Shown here: piece by piece, positions 42,906-54,680 of the stretch
How the letters are laid out: the number at the start of each line of letters is the position of its first letter
Numbering within the stretch: position 1 is the first letter of the stretch
Source of the DNA: Zizania palustris
Lineage: Eukaryota; Streptophyta; Magnoliopsida; Poales; Poaceae
Reading direction: 5' to 3'
DNA length: 64,000 nt
NCBI GenBank assembly: GCA_019279435.1
Contig: JAAALK010000082.1
Location: 81,998,989 to 82,062,988 of the forward strand
Made by a program: the position numbers and the translations under genes
Notes under the pieces: model-generated
Database searches by the model: none
Seen by the model: only the letters and a program-made list of their open reading frames with translations
What the model was told of the DNA's origin: nothing

Positions 42906-45064
42906 AGCCTAGTGGCATTGGCTGATGTGTACATCGACGCCATCCACAACAAAGTAGAGTGTCTATCAGGTAGGGACCTTTCAGATTACGACTTCATCAG
43001 CGTATCCGGGGGATGTTTCGTACCTGTGTCTGTAAAGCCGGTTGGGGTAGCATGGCTATTTCTAAATTAGTAATCATGTCTAGTAAGAGTAATCTTGATT
43101 GGCTAAAGTCTCGCATAGAGCAATACCGGTCTTCTAAGGATGGTATTGCCGGAACCATCAAAGACTTTAGCGAAATAGAAAAATTAGGACAGGGTTTTGC
43201 GTCGGCCAATCCTTTAGAAGAGGTCAATATAGGCGATGGTAGCATTCCAAGGCCGACCTTTTGTAAACCAAAACTTACAGGCTGATGAAAAGGCTGAAGT
43301 AATAAAATTGCTTTAGTCATACGTTGATTGTTTTGCATTGGAGTATAGAGAGATGCCCGGACAATGCCACGAGCACGTAGAGCATTGGTTACCTATTAAA
43401 CCCGGGTTCAGGCCTTATAAACAGCCCCCTCATCGCTTTAATTCGGCCATGTATGACCGAGTTAAAGAGGAGGTAGAACGATTAATCAAGGCAGAATTTA
43501 TTAGACCATGCAGGTATGCTGAGTGGGTCGCTAACATTGTGCCTATAGTGAAGAAGAGGATCAGCAAAATATGAGTTTGTATTGATTTTAGTGATCTGAA
43601 TAAGGCTACTCCGAAGGACGAATATCCCATGTTGATAGCCGACATGTTGATCAATGATGCTTTAGGACACAAGGTACTAAGTTTTCTTGATGGCAACGTT
43701 GGTTATAATCATATTTTTATGGCCGAATAGGACGTTTACAAGATAACCTTTTGATGCTCTAGGTTTGTCAACTTGTTTGAGTGGGTCGTTATGAATTTTG
43801 GTCTAAAGAATGCTGGCGCTACATATCAACGTGCTGTGAATTTGATCTTTCATGACTTGTTAGGAGTTTTGTTAGAAGTCTACATAGGTGATGTTGTAGT
43901 CAAATTGGACGTCATTGGAAACCACTTAGCCAATTTAAGAGTTGCATTTGATAGGATGCGTCAATACGACTTAAAAATGAACCCGCTCAAATGTGCTTTT
44001 GGCGTATCGGCAGGTAAGTTCTTAGGGTTTATGATTCATGAAAGAGGTATTTAAATTGATCCTAAGAGGCTTGAGAAGATTAGGAACTTTGCAGTGTCGA
44101 CATGCAAGAGAGACATGCAAAAGTTGTTAGGCAAGATGAATTATTTGTGCCGCTTCATATATAACCTGTCTAGCAAGATCGATGCTTTTGTCGCTATACT
44201 CCGACTAAATAATGAAGTTGAGTTCACTTGGAGGGCAAGTCAGCAAAGCGCCTTTGAAAAGATTAAAGAATGCTTGTCATCACCACCCATGATGAGAGCA
44301 CCAAAGGCCATAATTCCATTTCGGCTATACATCGCGGCAGAAGATGGCATGATCAGGGCCGTGCTAACTCAAGTGGTGGAAGGGAGAGAGTACATCACCA
44401 CATTGTTGAGACACTGACTGTTGGACGCCGAAACCAGGTACGTGTTTGTGGAATGTTTGTGTTTATCACTCTATTACGCATGTGCCAAATTACGCCACTA
44501 TCTTCTTCCTAGCACATGTATTGTCGCTTGGTAAACCGATGTCATAAAATACATGTTGAAAAATACGATTCTAAGTGGAAGAATTAGAAAGTGGGCTTAT
44601 GCTTTGATTGATTACGATTTGGCTTATGAACCTCTAAGAGCCACGAAAGGCCAAATTGTTGCTAATTTTATAGTTGATCACCACGTAGATGTCAATTGGG
44701 GTAATGATATTTCTCTAATTGAAGTAGTGCCAAGGAATCTTTATTTTGATGGATCAGCTTGTAAGAATGGCCAGGGTATTAGGGTAGTTCTCATATAACC
44801 TAGCGGTAGATGCCTCGAAACCTCGGCCCGTTTAGAATTTCCTTCCACTAATAACCAAGCTGAATATGAAGCTTTGTTGCTAGGGCTTGAATTGCTAGAA
44901 TCCATAGGTGCTAAACATGTCCATGTGCATGGTGATTCTTTGTTAGTAGTACAACAAGTAGCTAAAAGTACTGAATGTTTTAATGGCTTGCTAAATAGTT
45001 ACATGGATAAATGTTTGGACATAGTTGCTACTTTTGACGACTTTAAAATTTCTCACGTGTTAAG
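42906..45064 (+). pseudogene. T3 RT, RNase H and archaeal-type RNase H
   Basis: Pieces: 43013-43285 (linker), 43338-43574 (RT start with HWLPIKPGFRPYKQPP), TGA at about 43572, then RT core 43773-44054 whose active site reads YIGD (43881-43892) instead of YIDD/YMDD, a TAA at about 44052, thumb and RNase H 44094-44417, then 44553-44798 (RIRKWAYAL, and YFDGSACKNGQG, start of the second RNase H) and 44874-45083 (AEYEALLLGL just before it, HVHGDSLLVV). Lost catalytic Asp plus at least five stops mean it is long dead. The last residues before 45065 are T3; the rest of that ORF is inserted LTR. Confidence 0.9.
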
Positions 45065-45451
45065 TGTTGGCATAGAAGACTAGGCCGATAGGTTTTGAGA
45101 GAGTTTTTGAGTGGAAGATGTGGATCAGAGCTGTATTCTTGGATTGTGAGTTTTTGATCTGTACAATACAAAGAGGGGGTGGGTATTTATAGTGGAGCCC
45201 TACAGTGGCCCAATACTTCCAAGCCACTCTGACAGGCGTACACCGTACAACAGCCACTCCCCTACAGACAGGGGCACAACCCTAACTACTCTGCCAGCCG
45301 CTCGACGACGTGGCTATAGAACCAGCTACTACAGCACACAGTCGCAATCTCGCCGCTAGCCTAGTCTGACTGGATAGGTACCGACCGCCTATCTCGGTTA
45401 CGGGACTGTAGCGCCTTATGGGTGATGTGCCTTGGTCTTGAGTTGGCATCG
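45065..45451 (-). repeat. Partial LTR of the solo-LTR family
   Basis: Starts TGTTGGCATAGAAGACTAG and follows the solo LTR at 35202 for about 390 bp, including the minus-strand TATA box near 45190. It is cut at 45452 by the chromovirus; the rest must lie beyond the window. Whether it is solo or part of a full element cannot be told. Left target flank TTAAG. Confidence 0.85.
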
Positions 45452-48400
45452 TGTCATGCCCCGATTTAATAAATCAGGACTTTTATTGAAATTCCATAGA
45501 AAATCAATAAACCAAGACGTTCATCATGCGACCACATACAAATATGAGCAACCATTCATGGTTCGTAGACCGTATTAATACAAAAGTGAATAAAGGTGAA
45601 GAGAAACTAATAAAATAAAGGGTCCTAGATGAACGCCTCCTTCCAGTCTCGCCTTGACTGGTCGCTACTCCAGACCTTCATCCTCCTCGTAGTAGACGGG
45701 CTCTGGTGGTGTAAGTCAACGGGGGTGAGTACAAACATACTCAGCAAGCCACCGAATTCAAATATAATGCAGAGTAATAATAAGGGAGATAGTGGCTAAT
45801 TTTGCGGAAAAGCGTAATTGTAAAGCATTAAATGTGATCAAGTTATTTGTACTGAAATGTAAACATGTGTATGCATCATCATCTTCTAACTCGAGGGGTA
45901 CAGTCAGCCCCACCTCGCTCAACAGTCCTTACATGCCATGAATAACTCAACCATTCAAACAACAGTAAACTAACTGCGAGTAGTCACACAACCCGCCCTT
46001 GACCATGGGCTCAGCTTTTCGAAAAGATTAAATTACTCTGATCAGAGATGTACCACTGTACCCACAAGGCACGCACTAATCACCTACACCGAAGTGTAAC
46101 GAGACGACCCATACCACGGGAACTCGTGCCAAAACCTTCCATATGGTCCTCCTCGACTCAACAACACCCTCTTATAGGTTTCATATGGTGTCCCGACGCG
46201 TCGGAGCCCCACCATACCCCCCCTTGAGCCTCGTCGGTACACGTCACCCGCAGGTTGCCCCTTGCCCCCTCCACTATGGTGCATCGAGTCAGATTGTTCC
46301 ATACTTCCAGTTAGGACTTACCCATTAGACTTGTGGTTGGTACGGAAGTGCTTTGCAACAGATCCCGCAGACCGGTCCTTATAGTGCCCCGGGTGCGACC
46401 AACCAGTTCCCGAGCTTGCACCCGGAACCCACCATACTTATAACATAGCCAACTCCAACAGAGTCCAGAGACAAGAATAACGGGGAAATTCATATAACAG
46501 AATCCATCTATCTACGACTCATTCTTTTTATCCTATAGCAGTTGTGCCGGTACATTGGGCACTAGCTAATATTTTTATAGTAGAGTGACAAGGAGTTAAG
46601 GCTTAATAAGCATGGCTTGGGTTTGCACACAAGGACGGGGATCTAATAAATATAAGAGTAGGGCTTGATATTTGACTAATGCAATAATATCCTATGAGTT
46701 ATAGCGGTAGTTATGAAAAACTGGGCTCAATGATGATCAACTATTTCCACAGGAGGGTTCGATGACTTGCCTTGATCATCAAATGGTGAAGGTGGAACCT
46801 CGGAATAGAACTCCGGCTCCTCGACGAACTCATAGTCTTCTCGATACGAAAAAATAAACAATACATTCAATGAACAGATAAAATTCCACCAAATAATAAA
46901 CATACATGTTTATGGGTTTTATTATGTGAAATAAGGTTTTAATATTCTGAAGTTTTGGTGAAATACAGTAAAACTTATATTTTAAGGTTTTTCCCAATTT
47001 ATTTTCTGGATTAATAATTTTATTCCTAAGGGGTTTTTATTTATTTAATTAATAATATTATTTTGGGCAATAGTAACATACTATTTTTATGGCATAAATG
47101 TGTATAGAATAAATTGCTGAATTTAACAAAATTTGAATGGTGAAATTTGGAGTTAAAATGAGCGAGTTATGAATTTTCAAAGTTTAAACAAATTTCTGGA
47201 ATTTTATTTAAACTGGAAAATGGCTCTGGTCCACGGTGAGCCAAGCCCACTGTGCACGTGGACCGGCTGATCCAGAGCCATTGGATTTGGATCCGGCGGC
47301 CAGGCGCGAGGCGGGTTCGTTTAAATGAAAATGGATGGCCACGATTAAACCGTACCGAACCGGTACGCGTGGACGCATGAGATTACTCCAAGCCTTTAAG
47401 TTACGATCGACGGCTGTGATCGCTTCGTACCCCTTTGACCAGATCCGAGGGCTGGGATTAAATCCCGGAAGGATTTAATCTTAGCCCTCCGATCGTGATC
47501 AGATGGCCAGGGTGTCGTCCGGCACGGCATAGACGTAAGGTGTATTCAGCCCCCTTCGTCTCCGGCTCCTGTGGGTTCGGGCGCGGTGGAGACGGTGGCG
47601 GCGAGTGCCTACGGGCTTAGCTCTTGGCGAAAATGGATAGCGGAGGTCGTGGCGGTCTTGGCCATACCTTCGGTGGTGACCAAGGGCGACGGACGGTGAC
47701 GACGGCGAGGGTAGACGGAAGGGGGTCTTCGGGAGCTCGACGGCGCCCACGGCCAACGGAGGTGAGGCCGGTGACGGATGAGAGGTGGCGATCACAGTGG
47801 TGGCGTTAGCGATGGCAGCAGAGGCTCGAGTCATCAGCGAGGGCTTGCCGGAGTCGAGGCAGAGAGGGAGCCCGAAAATGGAAACGGGGCGCTCTGTTCT
47901 TGCTCGGCTAGGGCTACTACGGTGTGGGCAGAGGGCGGCGTCCACAGAGGTTTAAATAGGGGGCTTGCCGGCGTAAGGAGGGAAGTAAACTGAGAGTTTC
48001 CAAGAACTCCGGCTAGGGTTTCCTAACCCACGGCCAAGCTTTCCTAACCGGGAATACGCGTCGGCTATAGATGGAAAGAGGGCGGTGGTGCTCGGGGAAG
48101 GTGATCCGGGGGAAATCCGAGCGAACACGACGGTCGGCGGTGAGGAATTTGGAAGGTGGCCGCCGGAAGGAAAGTGGAGGGATCCCCTTCCATCGAAGAC
48201 GAAGCTTCTGACAGGTGGCCCCCACCTGTCAGTGGCCGAAACGAAAAAGGAAGGGGCCGACAGACGGGCCACGGCTGTCAGGGTGCGAAAATGGAGAGGA
48301 GACGATGACGGGTGGGCCATGCGGTGCGCGGGTGGGAGAAAGAGGCGGGGCCCATTAAGATTTAAAATGGTTTTCTGATTTAAAATAAATCCAGTAATTC

Positions 48401-48632
48401 ATATATTTGATTAAGGGTTGAATCTTTGTTGATAAAAATTTGTAAACATTCCTGAAATTATGTTTTGGCCTCTAATTTATCTCATAAAATTTTCAAGTTC
48501 AGATTTTGAATATTTCTCCCTGTTTGGCTTAGTAGGGCTCTTTTAGGATTTTCTTCAATAATAAAATTCAGAAATTTCTTTAATACAATTTTTATTTTAT
48601 TTTATTTCTTTTTAAATTCTTGGGGCGTTACA
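45452..48632 (-). repeat. Chromovirus 3' LTR (3181 bp)
   Basis: + strand TGTCATGCCCCGATTT...TTGGGGCGTTACA. AT-rich for the first 1.7 kb, then GC/CpG-rich (about 47220-48360), then AT-rich again. A minus-strand TATTTAAAC at about 47951 is a possible TATA element. ORFs at 47499-48378 are chance frames of the GC-rich part. Confidence 0.9.
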
Positions 48633-48647
48633 ATCCTATCCCCCTTA
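48633..48647 (-). other. Chromovirus polypurine tract
   Basis: Minus strand GTAAGGGGGATAGGAT directly before TGTAACGCCCC. Confidence 0.8.
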
Positions 48648-48674
48648 CAAAGAATCTCGTCCTCGAGATTCGGA

Positions 48675-49380
48675 TCAATCCTCGAATAGCTCAGGATGCT
48701 GTGCCTTGAGTTCATCCTCTTTTTCCCATGTTGCTTCCTCTACGGGATGATTGCTCCACTGAACCTTACTGAAGCGGATGACGCGACTTCTGGTGGTCCT
48801 TTCTTTGACTTCCAATATCTTGATGGGCTTTTCCACGTAGGTCAAATCTTCTTGAACATCCAACTGTTGTAGGTCCACTCGCTCTGTCGTGACGCGAAGG
48901 CACTTCTTTAGTTGAGACACATGAAACACATCATGCACTACGGTCAGTGAGGGTGGCAGTTCCAACTGATAAGTGACTTCGCCTTGGCGTCGAACAATGG
49001 GAAATGGTCCAACATATCGAGGGGCCAACTTTCCTCTCATGTTAAACCGTTGAGTGCCACGGAGGGGTGTGACACGGAGGTAGACATGATCTCCCTCTTC
49101 AAAGGCTAAATCCCGACGATGATTGTCCGCATAGCTCTTCTGTCATGATTGGGCTGTCTTGAGCCTGTCTCTGATGATTCGTACCTTCTCTTCAGCTTCC
49201 CGAAGGATGTCTGTTCCAAACACTTGGGATTCGCCGGTTTGATCCCAAAGTAGAGGCGTCCTGCACCTTCGTCCATATAGGGCTTCGAACGGGGACATCT
49301 AGAGACTAGCATGATAACTGCTGTTGTACGAAAACTCAGCGTATGGTAAACTCTTGTCCCAAGTTGCTCCAAAATCCAAG
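48675..49380 (-). pseudogene. Chromovirus pol C-terminus with chromodomain
   Basis: Open 121-aa segment 49040-48675: GPFPIVRRQGEVTYQLELP, FHVSQLKKC, then a chromodomain (YVEKPIKILEVKERTTRS, VQWSNHPVEEATWEKEDEL) and a stop. Integrase chromodomains guide insertion to heterochromatin in this group. Upstream (49041-49380) the frame is broken by a TGA near 49143 and frameshifts, but the integrase C-terminal phrase can still be read. Confidence 0.85.
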
Positions 49381-49388
49381 ACGCATGC

Positions 49389-50303
49389 TCATAGCATATC
49401 TTCCAATATCTGATTCACCCTTTCAGTTTGTCCATCTGTCTGAGGGTGGTAAGCAGTACTGAAGTTTAGTCTCGTTCCCATCTCTTCTTGAAGGTTCTTC
49501 CAGAAACGAGAGGTAAACTGACTTCCTCTGTCGGATACTATCTTCTTAGGAACTCCATGAAGACACACAATGCAGGCCATATACAATTCTGCGAGCTTAG
49601 GGCCACTGAAGGTTGTCTTGACGGCTATGAAGTGTGCTACTTTCGTTAGCCGGTCAATGATTACCCAAATAGAATCATATCCAAGCTGGGTCTTTGGGAG
49701 TCCGGTGATGAAGTCCATTCCGATTTCTTCCCATTTCCATTCAGGCACTTTAAGTGGCTGTAACAGTCCTGCATGTCTCTGATGTTCGGCCTTTACTCTC
49801 CTGCAGGTGTCACATTCCGCGACGAACTGAGCAATCTCTTTCTTCATGCTAACCCACCAATAACGTTCCTTCAGGTCCTGGTACATCTTGGTACTTCTGG
49901 GATGGATGGAGTATAAAGTATTATGGGCTTCCCTTAGGATAAGGGTCTTTATCTCCGGTTTATCCGGCACACATATCCGGGCTCCAAACCATATGGTGCC
50001 ATTCTCGTCTTCTGAAAATCCTGGGGCTTTTCCTTGTCTCATGTTCTTCTTAATGGCAGCTATATCCGGGTCTTCCAACTGGACCTCGTGGATCTGCTCA
50101 AATAGAACTGGCTGGGTCTCCAAGGTGGCTAGGTATGCTCCCGTGGTTAACCCAAGGTTTAGCTTTTCCATCTCCTTGTAGAGTGAGGGCGCGTGATCCT
50201 GAATCACGATGGTGGTGCTATATCCCTTACGACTTAATGCATCAACTACCACATTGGCTTTTCCGGGGTGGAAGTGAATACCTAAGTCGTAGTCCTTTAT
50301 CAA
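49389..50303 (-). pseudogene. Chromovirus RNase H end and integrase core
   Basis: 304 open codons: KDYDLGIHFHPGKANVVVDALSR (end of RNase H), then a zinc finger with H (HNTLYSIH) and C-x2-C (CDTCRR), then D, D, E in GMDFITGLP, SDRGSQFTS and HPQTDGQTERVNQ. All three catalytic residues are present. It is cut by a stop after ILEDML. It belongs with the RT segment to its right (50300-51643) and the chromodomain to its left as one pol. Confidence 0.9.
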
Positions 50304-51643
50304 TTACAACCATCATCTTTGCCTCAGATTGAGGTCCAGACGCGTGAAGATATACTTCAAACTCTTGTGATCCGTAAAGATTTCGCAACGATTTCCGACC
50401 AAATAGTGCCTCCATATCTTAAGGGCGTGCACAACAGCGGCCAATTCCATGTCATGTGTCGGTAGTTTAACTCATGGGGTCTCAACTGACGGGAGGCGTA
50501 TGAAATAACCTTTCTGTCCTGCATGAGAACACATCCCAATCCTTGGCGAGATGCGTCGCAATAAACATGGAAGTCCTTTCTGATATCTGGTAGGGTTAGT
50601 ATGGGTGCTGACACTAGTCTGGTCTTGAGGGTGCGACAACTTTCCTCGCATTCTAGAGTCCATTCAAACTTTTCTCCCTTCTGCAATAACTTTGTCATAG
50701 GCTTGGCTATCTTGGAAAAATTCTCCATAAACCTCCGATAATACCTGGCCAAACCTAGAAAGCTTCGTATCTCAGATACATTTGTGGGTGGCAGCCAATC
50801 CGTAACTGCTTCTACGGTGGCAGGGTCCACTGCGATGCCTTGCGCAAAGATGATGTGTCCAACGAAATTTACTTCTGCCGTCCAAAATTTACACTTGCTG
50901 TACTTGGCATACACCTAGTGTTCCCTTAGCTTTCCTAAGGTTAACCGGAGGTGAGTCTCGTGCTCCTTCTGATCCTTGGAATAAATGAGGATGTCGTCTA
51001 TAAAGACCACGATGAATTTTTCCAAATACTCCATGGACACCTTATTCATCATATTCATAAAGAAAGCAGGGGTGTTGGTCAATCCAAAGGACATAACTGT
51101 ACACTCATATAATCCATAACGGGTGGTAAAAGTCGTCTTGGGTATATCCTCCTCTCGAATCCTTAGCTGATGATATTCGGATCGTAAGTCGATCTTGGAA
51201 AATACCGTAGCTCCTTTCAGCTGGTCAAAAAGATCATCGATCCTGGGTAACGGGTACTTGTTTTTGATGGTTACCTCATTCAAGGCTCGGTAGTCCACAC
51301 ACATACGCTTAGCCTTGTCCTCTTTCTTCTCAACGAAGATGACGGGGGCACCCCACGGAGATGTGCTAGGTCTGATATAGCCTTTCTTCTCAAGATCCTC
51401 CAACTGCTGCTTCATCTCAGCCAACTCATTGGCGGCCATCTGGTATGGTCGCTTGTAAATGGGGGTGGTTCCGGGCACCAAATCAATACGGAACTCAATA
51501 TCCCTCTTGAGTGGCATTCCTGGTAAATCCTCTAGAAAAACATCCGGATATTCGTAGACTACTGGTATTTCTTCCAAAGTAATCTGGTGCAGCGTTGGTC
51601 TTCCGAACTTCAGGCTTGGCATTTGAAATGTGACGGCAGTCCC
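50304..51643 (-). pseudogene. Chromovirus reverse transcriptase and RNase H
   Basis: RT segment 51622-50915: FLEDLPGMP, EFRIDLVPGT, MCVDYRALNEVTIKNKYPLP and active site VFIDDILIYS. TAG at 50917-50915 after REH interrupts just before YAKYSKCKFW. Second segment 50914-50357: SFLGLARYYRRF, FHVYCDASRQGLGCVL (start of RNase H), SYASRQLRPHE; a frameshift near 50455 destroys the following DMELAAVVHALK-type motif. One stop and one frameshift in an otherwise clean domain. Confidence 0.92.
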
Positions 51644-53137
51644 TTATTCACTGGTCACAGTCACTTGTCTCAGGGCACATCTTATCACTCCTTGGTGTTT
51701 ATTGAGCCAATCCATTCCTAGAATGAGATCCAATCCTTGGCATTCTATTAGGATGGGGTCGGCCCAAAATATTGTGCCTTGGATATCTACCCATACCCTT
51801 GGACAACAGGAATGGGCGAGAGTTTGTTTGCCAGGGGTGGCTATTAATACAGGTCTTGGTAGTTCACTTATGTCCACGTCATTCTTTTCCACAAAATATG
51901 TTGATATAAAGGAGTGCGTAGCTCCAGTGTCAAATAAAACTACTGCAAGTGCTGAATGTACCAAGAACTTACCCATCACGATCTCGGGTGCGGCCTGGGC
52001 TTCTTCGGTGGTGACGTGGTTGACTCGGGCGCGGATGGCGGGGTTTGCCGCGACTCCTTGTGCATGCTTGGGGTGAGGGCACTGGTGGGAATAATGCCCC
52101 TCCTGGCGGCAGTTGAAACACACCACGGGCTTGCCGTGCTTGTCGCGCAGGATCTCCGCCTTCTTGGCCGGGGCGGCTGGTGCGGTGGGAGCGGGGCGAG
52201 GCTGTCCGGCTCCGGCATTGGCGGTGGGTGGCGCCGGACGATACACAGGGCGGGGGTGGTATTGTGGCACTAGTGGAGGATGGGTGAAACAAGGCCTCTG
52301 GGTCATGCCCTGATTCTGCCTAAAGGCAATCATCCTTTTCTTCTTCAGGTCGACCTTATTCTGCTGGGTCTCCTGAATGATAGCTTTATTCACCAACTTT
52401 TGAAAGTTGGCGTAATCTCCGGAGATGAGTTGAAGGGACAACTCATCCTTCAGTCCCCGGAGGAACTTTGACTGCCTGGCCGCGTCGGTACGGACTTCTT
52501 CAGGCGCGTACCGGTCTAGTCGGTTGAACTCGTGCAGGTACTCAGTGACGGTCCTGCTCCCTTGCTGCAGGTCCCGAAACTCCTGCTGCTTCTGGGCGAT
52601 GATGCCGTCGGGGACATGAGTGGCACGGAAGGTAGCAGAGAACTCCGCCCAAGTATGGTCGTGTCCCTCGGGCAAGGTCTCGCGCAGATTGTCCCACCAT
52701 TCTGCGGCGGGACCCTGGAGCTGGTGGGTGGCGAAAGCCACCCTCTCCTGCTCAGTGCAGGTCAGCAGGTCTAGCTTATTCGCGATGGTTCTCAACCAAT
52801 CCCCAGCCTCCATGGGGTTGGTAGTGCTCGAGAAGGTGGGTGGATGGACTCGGAGGAACTCCGAGAGCTGAGAGGCGGGAGCGGGAGCTGGTGTGGCGGG
52901 GCGGGGCAGCTCGGGCTGTTGGTGGAGGCGGAAGAACTGAGCCTGCTGCTCTTGCATCTACTGCTGCTGCATCTGGTTCAATAGGGCAGCTACCAACTAG
53001 TTCTGAGTGGCCTTCATCTCGGCCAGAGTGGGGTGGTTGGCGACTGGGGCTTGCCTCTGCCCAGTCGCTCCCCACAGTGGCATGTTGCCGTTCTCCCCTC
53101 CATTCTGAGGGACGTCAGAGCCTTGAGTGTTGGTCAT
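51644..53137 (-). pseudogene. Chromovirus gag-protease
   Basis: The likely start is ATG at 53137 (after CTTCAG, a possible splice acceptor), 60 codons before the first long open stretch. Two in-frame TAG codons (52999-52997 and 52960-52958) lie in Gln-rich sequence and probably replaced CAG. From 52957, 437 aa are open: Gag core (FLRVHPPTFSSTTNPMEAGD, WWDNLRE, EYLHEFNRLDRYAP), zinc knuckle CFNCRQEGHYSHQC, and protease with LFDTGATHSFIS and LILGMDWL. It stops at TAA 51646-51644, eight codons before the RT leader. Confidence 0.9.
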
Positions 53138-53313
53138 CCTGAAGTTTCCAAAGCATATAGCACTTAGGGGAAATTAATATTAAGTTTTATTTCAAAATAT
53201 CGTTCTTGCGATTACATTTATTCATTTAATTCTTCACTCATGCCTTATATTTGACATGAGTGGCAATACAATCCAAAACAATAAAAGAAAACAACCAATC
53301 GAAATAACTACGT
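53138..53313 (-). other. AT-rich spacer between leader ORF and gag
   Basis: 176 bp, T-rich on the minus strand and ending GGAAACTTCAG before the gag ATG. It resembles an intron 3' end; no gene seen. Confidence 0.45.
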
Positions 53314-54120
53314 CTAAGGAAGCTCAGGGGACGACTCGACCACAAGCTCGATGGAGATGGTCGGGGTCGTGGAGCTGGAGGGTGCGGCAGGTGGCGCACT
53401 ACAGGAAATCCTCTTAGGCCTCACGGTGGGGATCCGAAGTGATTTCCGCTTGGGAGGCGGAAGGGGTGCGATCTCCTCGATATCCTTCTTCAGTTCCTCA
53501 ATCTGATGGCGGAGCTCAGGGTTGTTGGCGACGCGCTGCCGTAGGATCTCATTCTAGCATCGTAGCTCCTCGGCCTCGGCAGCCAATCGGTGTCCCTGCT
53601 GGATACGGCAACGAAGATCTCCGTTCTCGCGGTTCAGATCCTCAGAAGAGTGTCGGTAAAAATCGATCGTGTCACGCTGTCCATTGGCATCCTGCAGTGC
53701 CTCGTAGTGGAGATCATCCATTGCCTCCAACAAGCATACGGTATGTCCAATCACAGAATGGCGCTGGGAGAGCGTGCTGACGTTGACACTGTGGGGACTC
53801 CCTGGAGTGCGAAGGGGCACAAAACGATAATCCGTGTCGTAGAGCTCACTGTCGTAGATCATCCGGAGCTCAACGAGGGCCTGGAGGGCGGTGCGCTGGC
53901 TAGCTACCAAGAAGGTAGGTCCTCCACCTAGATAGGTGTGGGCTGTCTGAGGAGAGGGTTGGACGACGACGGTGACCTCACAGTAGCTCTCTTCCTCGTC
54001 AGGGAAGACCCCATGGAACATCGGCTAGTGCTCAAATCCGAGGAAACCTACGAGCATGCGTAGCTCGCGGATGAATCCGGCCTCATCGCGAAGGTTCCCG
54101 CTCATGGTACGAACCAGCAT
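53314..54120 (-). pseudogene. Extra leader ORF of the chromovirus, unknown function
   Basis: Between primer site and gag, in sense orientation. From ATG 54120 to TAG 53316-53314 is one frame of 269 codons with only two internal stops, both TAG (54027-54025 and 53556-53554) in contexts where CAG fits. The middle piece alone is 155 aa. The N-terminus (SGNLRDEAGFIRELRMLVGF) is followed by a mixed region, then a coiled-coil stretch (LLEAMDDLHYEALQDANGQ, RHQIEELKKDIEE) and a basic Pro/Ser-rich tail. The ATG follows a pyrimidine-rich TTTCTCTCTTTTGTAG that looks like a splice acceptor. I do not recognise the protein; extra ORFs at this position are not standard for Tekay-type elements. Confidence 0.6.
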
Positions 54121-54240
54121 CTACAAAAGAGAGAAATGTTTTGTAAAAATCTCGGAAGATGAGAGGATAAGTAATTTTGTAAGAAAATATGGTTAATATA
54201 AGTCCTAGGGTCAGGTCTGTTTGGCTTCCTACAGTCAAGT

Positions 54241-54254
54241 CGGTTCTGATACCA
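54241..54254 (-). other. Chromovirus primer binding site
   Basis: Minus strand TGGTATCAGAACCG, three bases after the 5' LTR; initiator methionine tRNA type. Confidence 0.85.
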
Positions 54255-54257
54255 TCT

Positions 54258-54680
54258 TGTCATGCCCCGATTTAATAAATCAGGACTTTTATTGAAATTC
54301 CATAGAAAATCAATAAACCAAGACGTTCATCATGCGACCACGTACAAATACGAGCAATCATTCATGGTTCGTAGACTGTATTAATACAAAAGTGAATAAA
54401 GGTGAATAGAAACTAATAAAATAAAGGGTCCTCGATGAACGCCTCCTTCCAGTCTCGCCTTGACTGGGTCGCTACTCCAGACCTTCATCCTCCTCGTAGT
54501 AGATGGGATCTGGTGGTGTAAGTCAACGGGGGTGAGTACAAACGTACTCAGCAAGCCACTGAATGCAAATATAATGCAGAGTAATAACAAGGGAGATAGT
54601 GGCTAATTTTGCGGAAAAGCGTAATTGTAAAGCATTAAATGTGATCAAGTTATTGGTACTGAAATGTAAACATGTGTATG
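54258..54680 (-). repeat. Chromovirus 5' LTR, interrupted (423 bp visible)
   Basis: Matches 45452-45873 closely. It is cut at 54681 by Sire3; the remaining 2.7 kb should lie beyond the window. Confidence 0.9.

Larger units (their letters stand above)
11278..45064 (+). mobile_element. T3: old Tat-type gypsy element, split into five visible pieces
   Basis: Backbone of the window. Pieces: 11278-12462 (LTR end, primer site, gag start), 35164-35201 (gag), 35849-37529 (gag), 41549-45064 (end of gag, protease, RT, RNase H, archaeal-type RNase H). Insertions between them are AD, a solo LTR and EF, each flanked by 5-bp duplications, and the gag frame resumes exactly across the first two. It is cut at 45065 by a further LTR; integrase and 3' LTR are not visible. 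The second RNase H assigns it to the Tat lineage. Pol has many stops and a changed RT active site, so it is an old fossil. Confidence 0.88.
45452..54680 (-). mobile_element. Chromovirus (Tekay/Del-type Ty3/gypsy), minus strand
   Basis: 3' LTR 45452-48632, polypurine tract, chromodomain, integrase, RNase H/RT, protease, gag, an extra ORF, primer site, and 423 bp of the 5' LTR (54258-54680) before Sire3 interrupts. LTR start TGTAACGCCCC, 3.2-kb LTRs and a C-terminal chromodomain point to the Tekay (Del) group. The first 400 bp of the two LTRs differ at only about a dozen sites by eye, so it is fairly young, yet gag and pol carry stops and frameshifts. Left target flank CATCG. Confidence 0.92.

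Noticed and set aside
47499..48378. Several overlapping ORFs on both strands in a GC-rich stretch (up to 148 aa)
   Set aside because: They lie inside the chromovirus 3' LTR, are Arg/Pro/Gly-rich on both strands and share no motif; expected by chance in GC-rich sequence.
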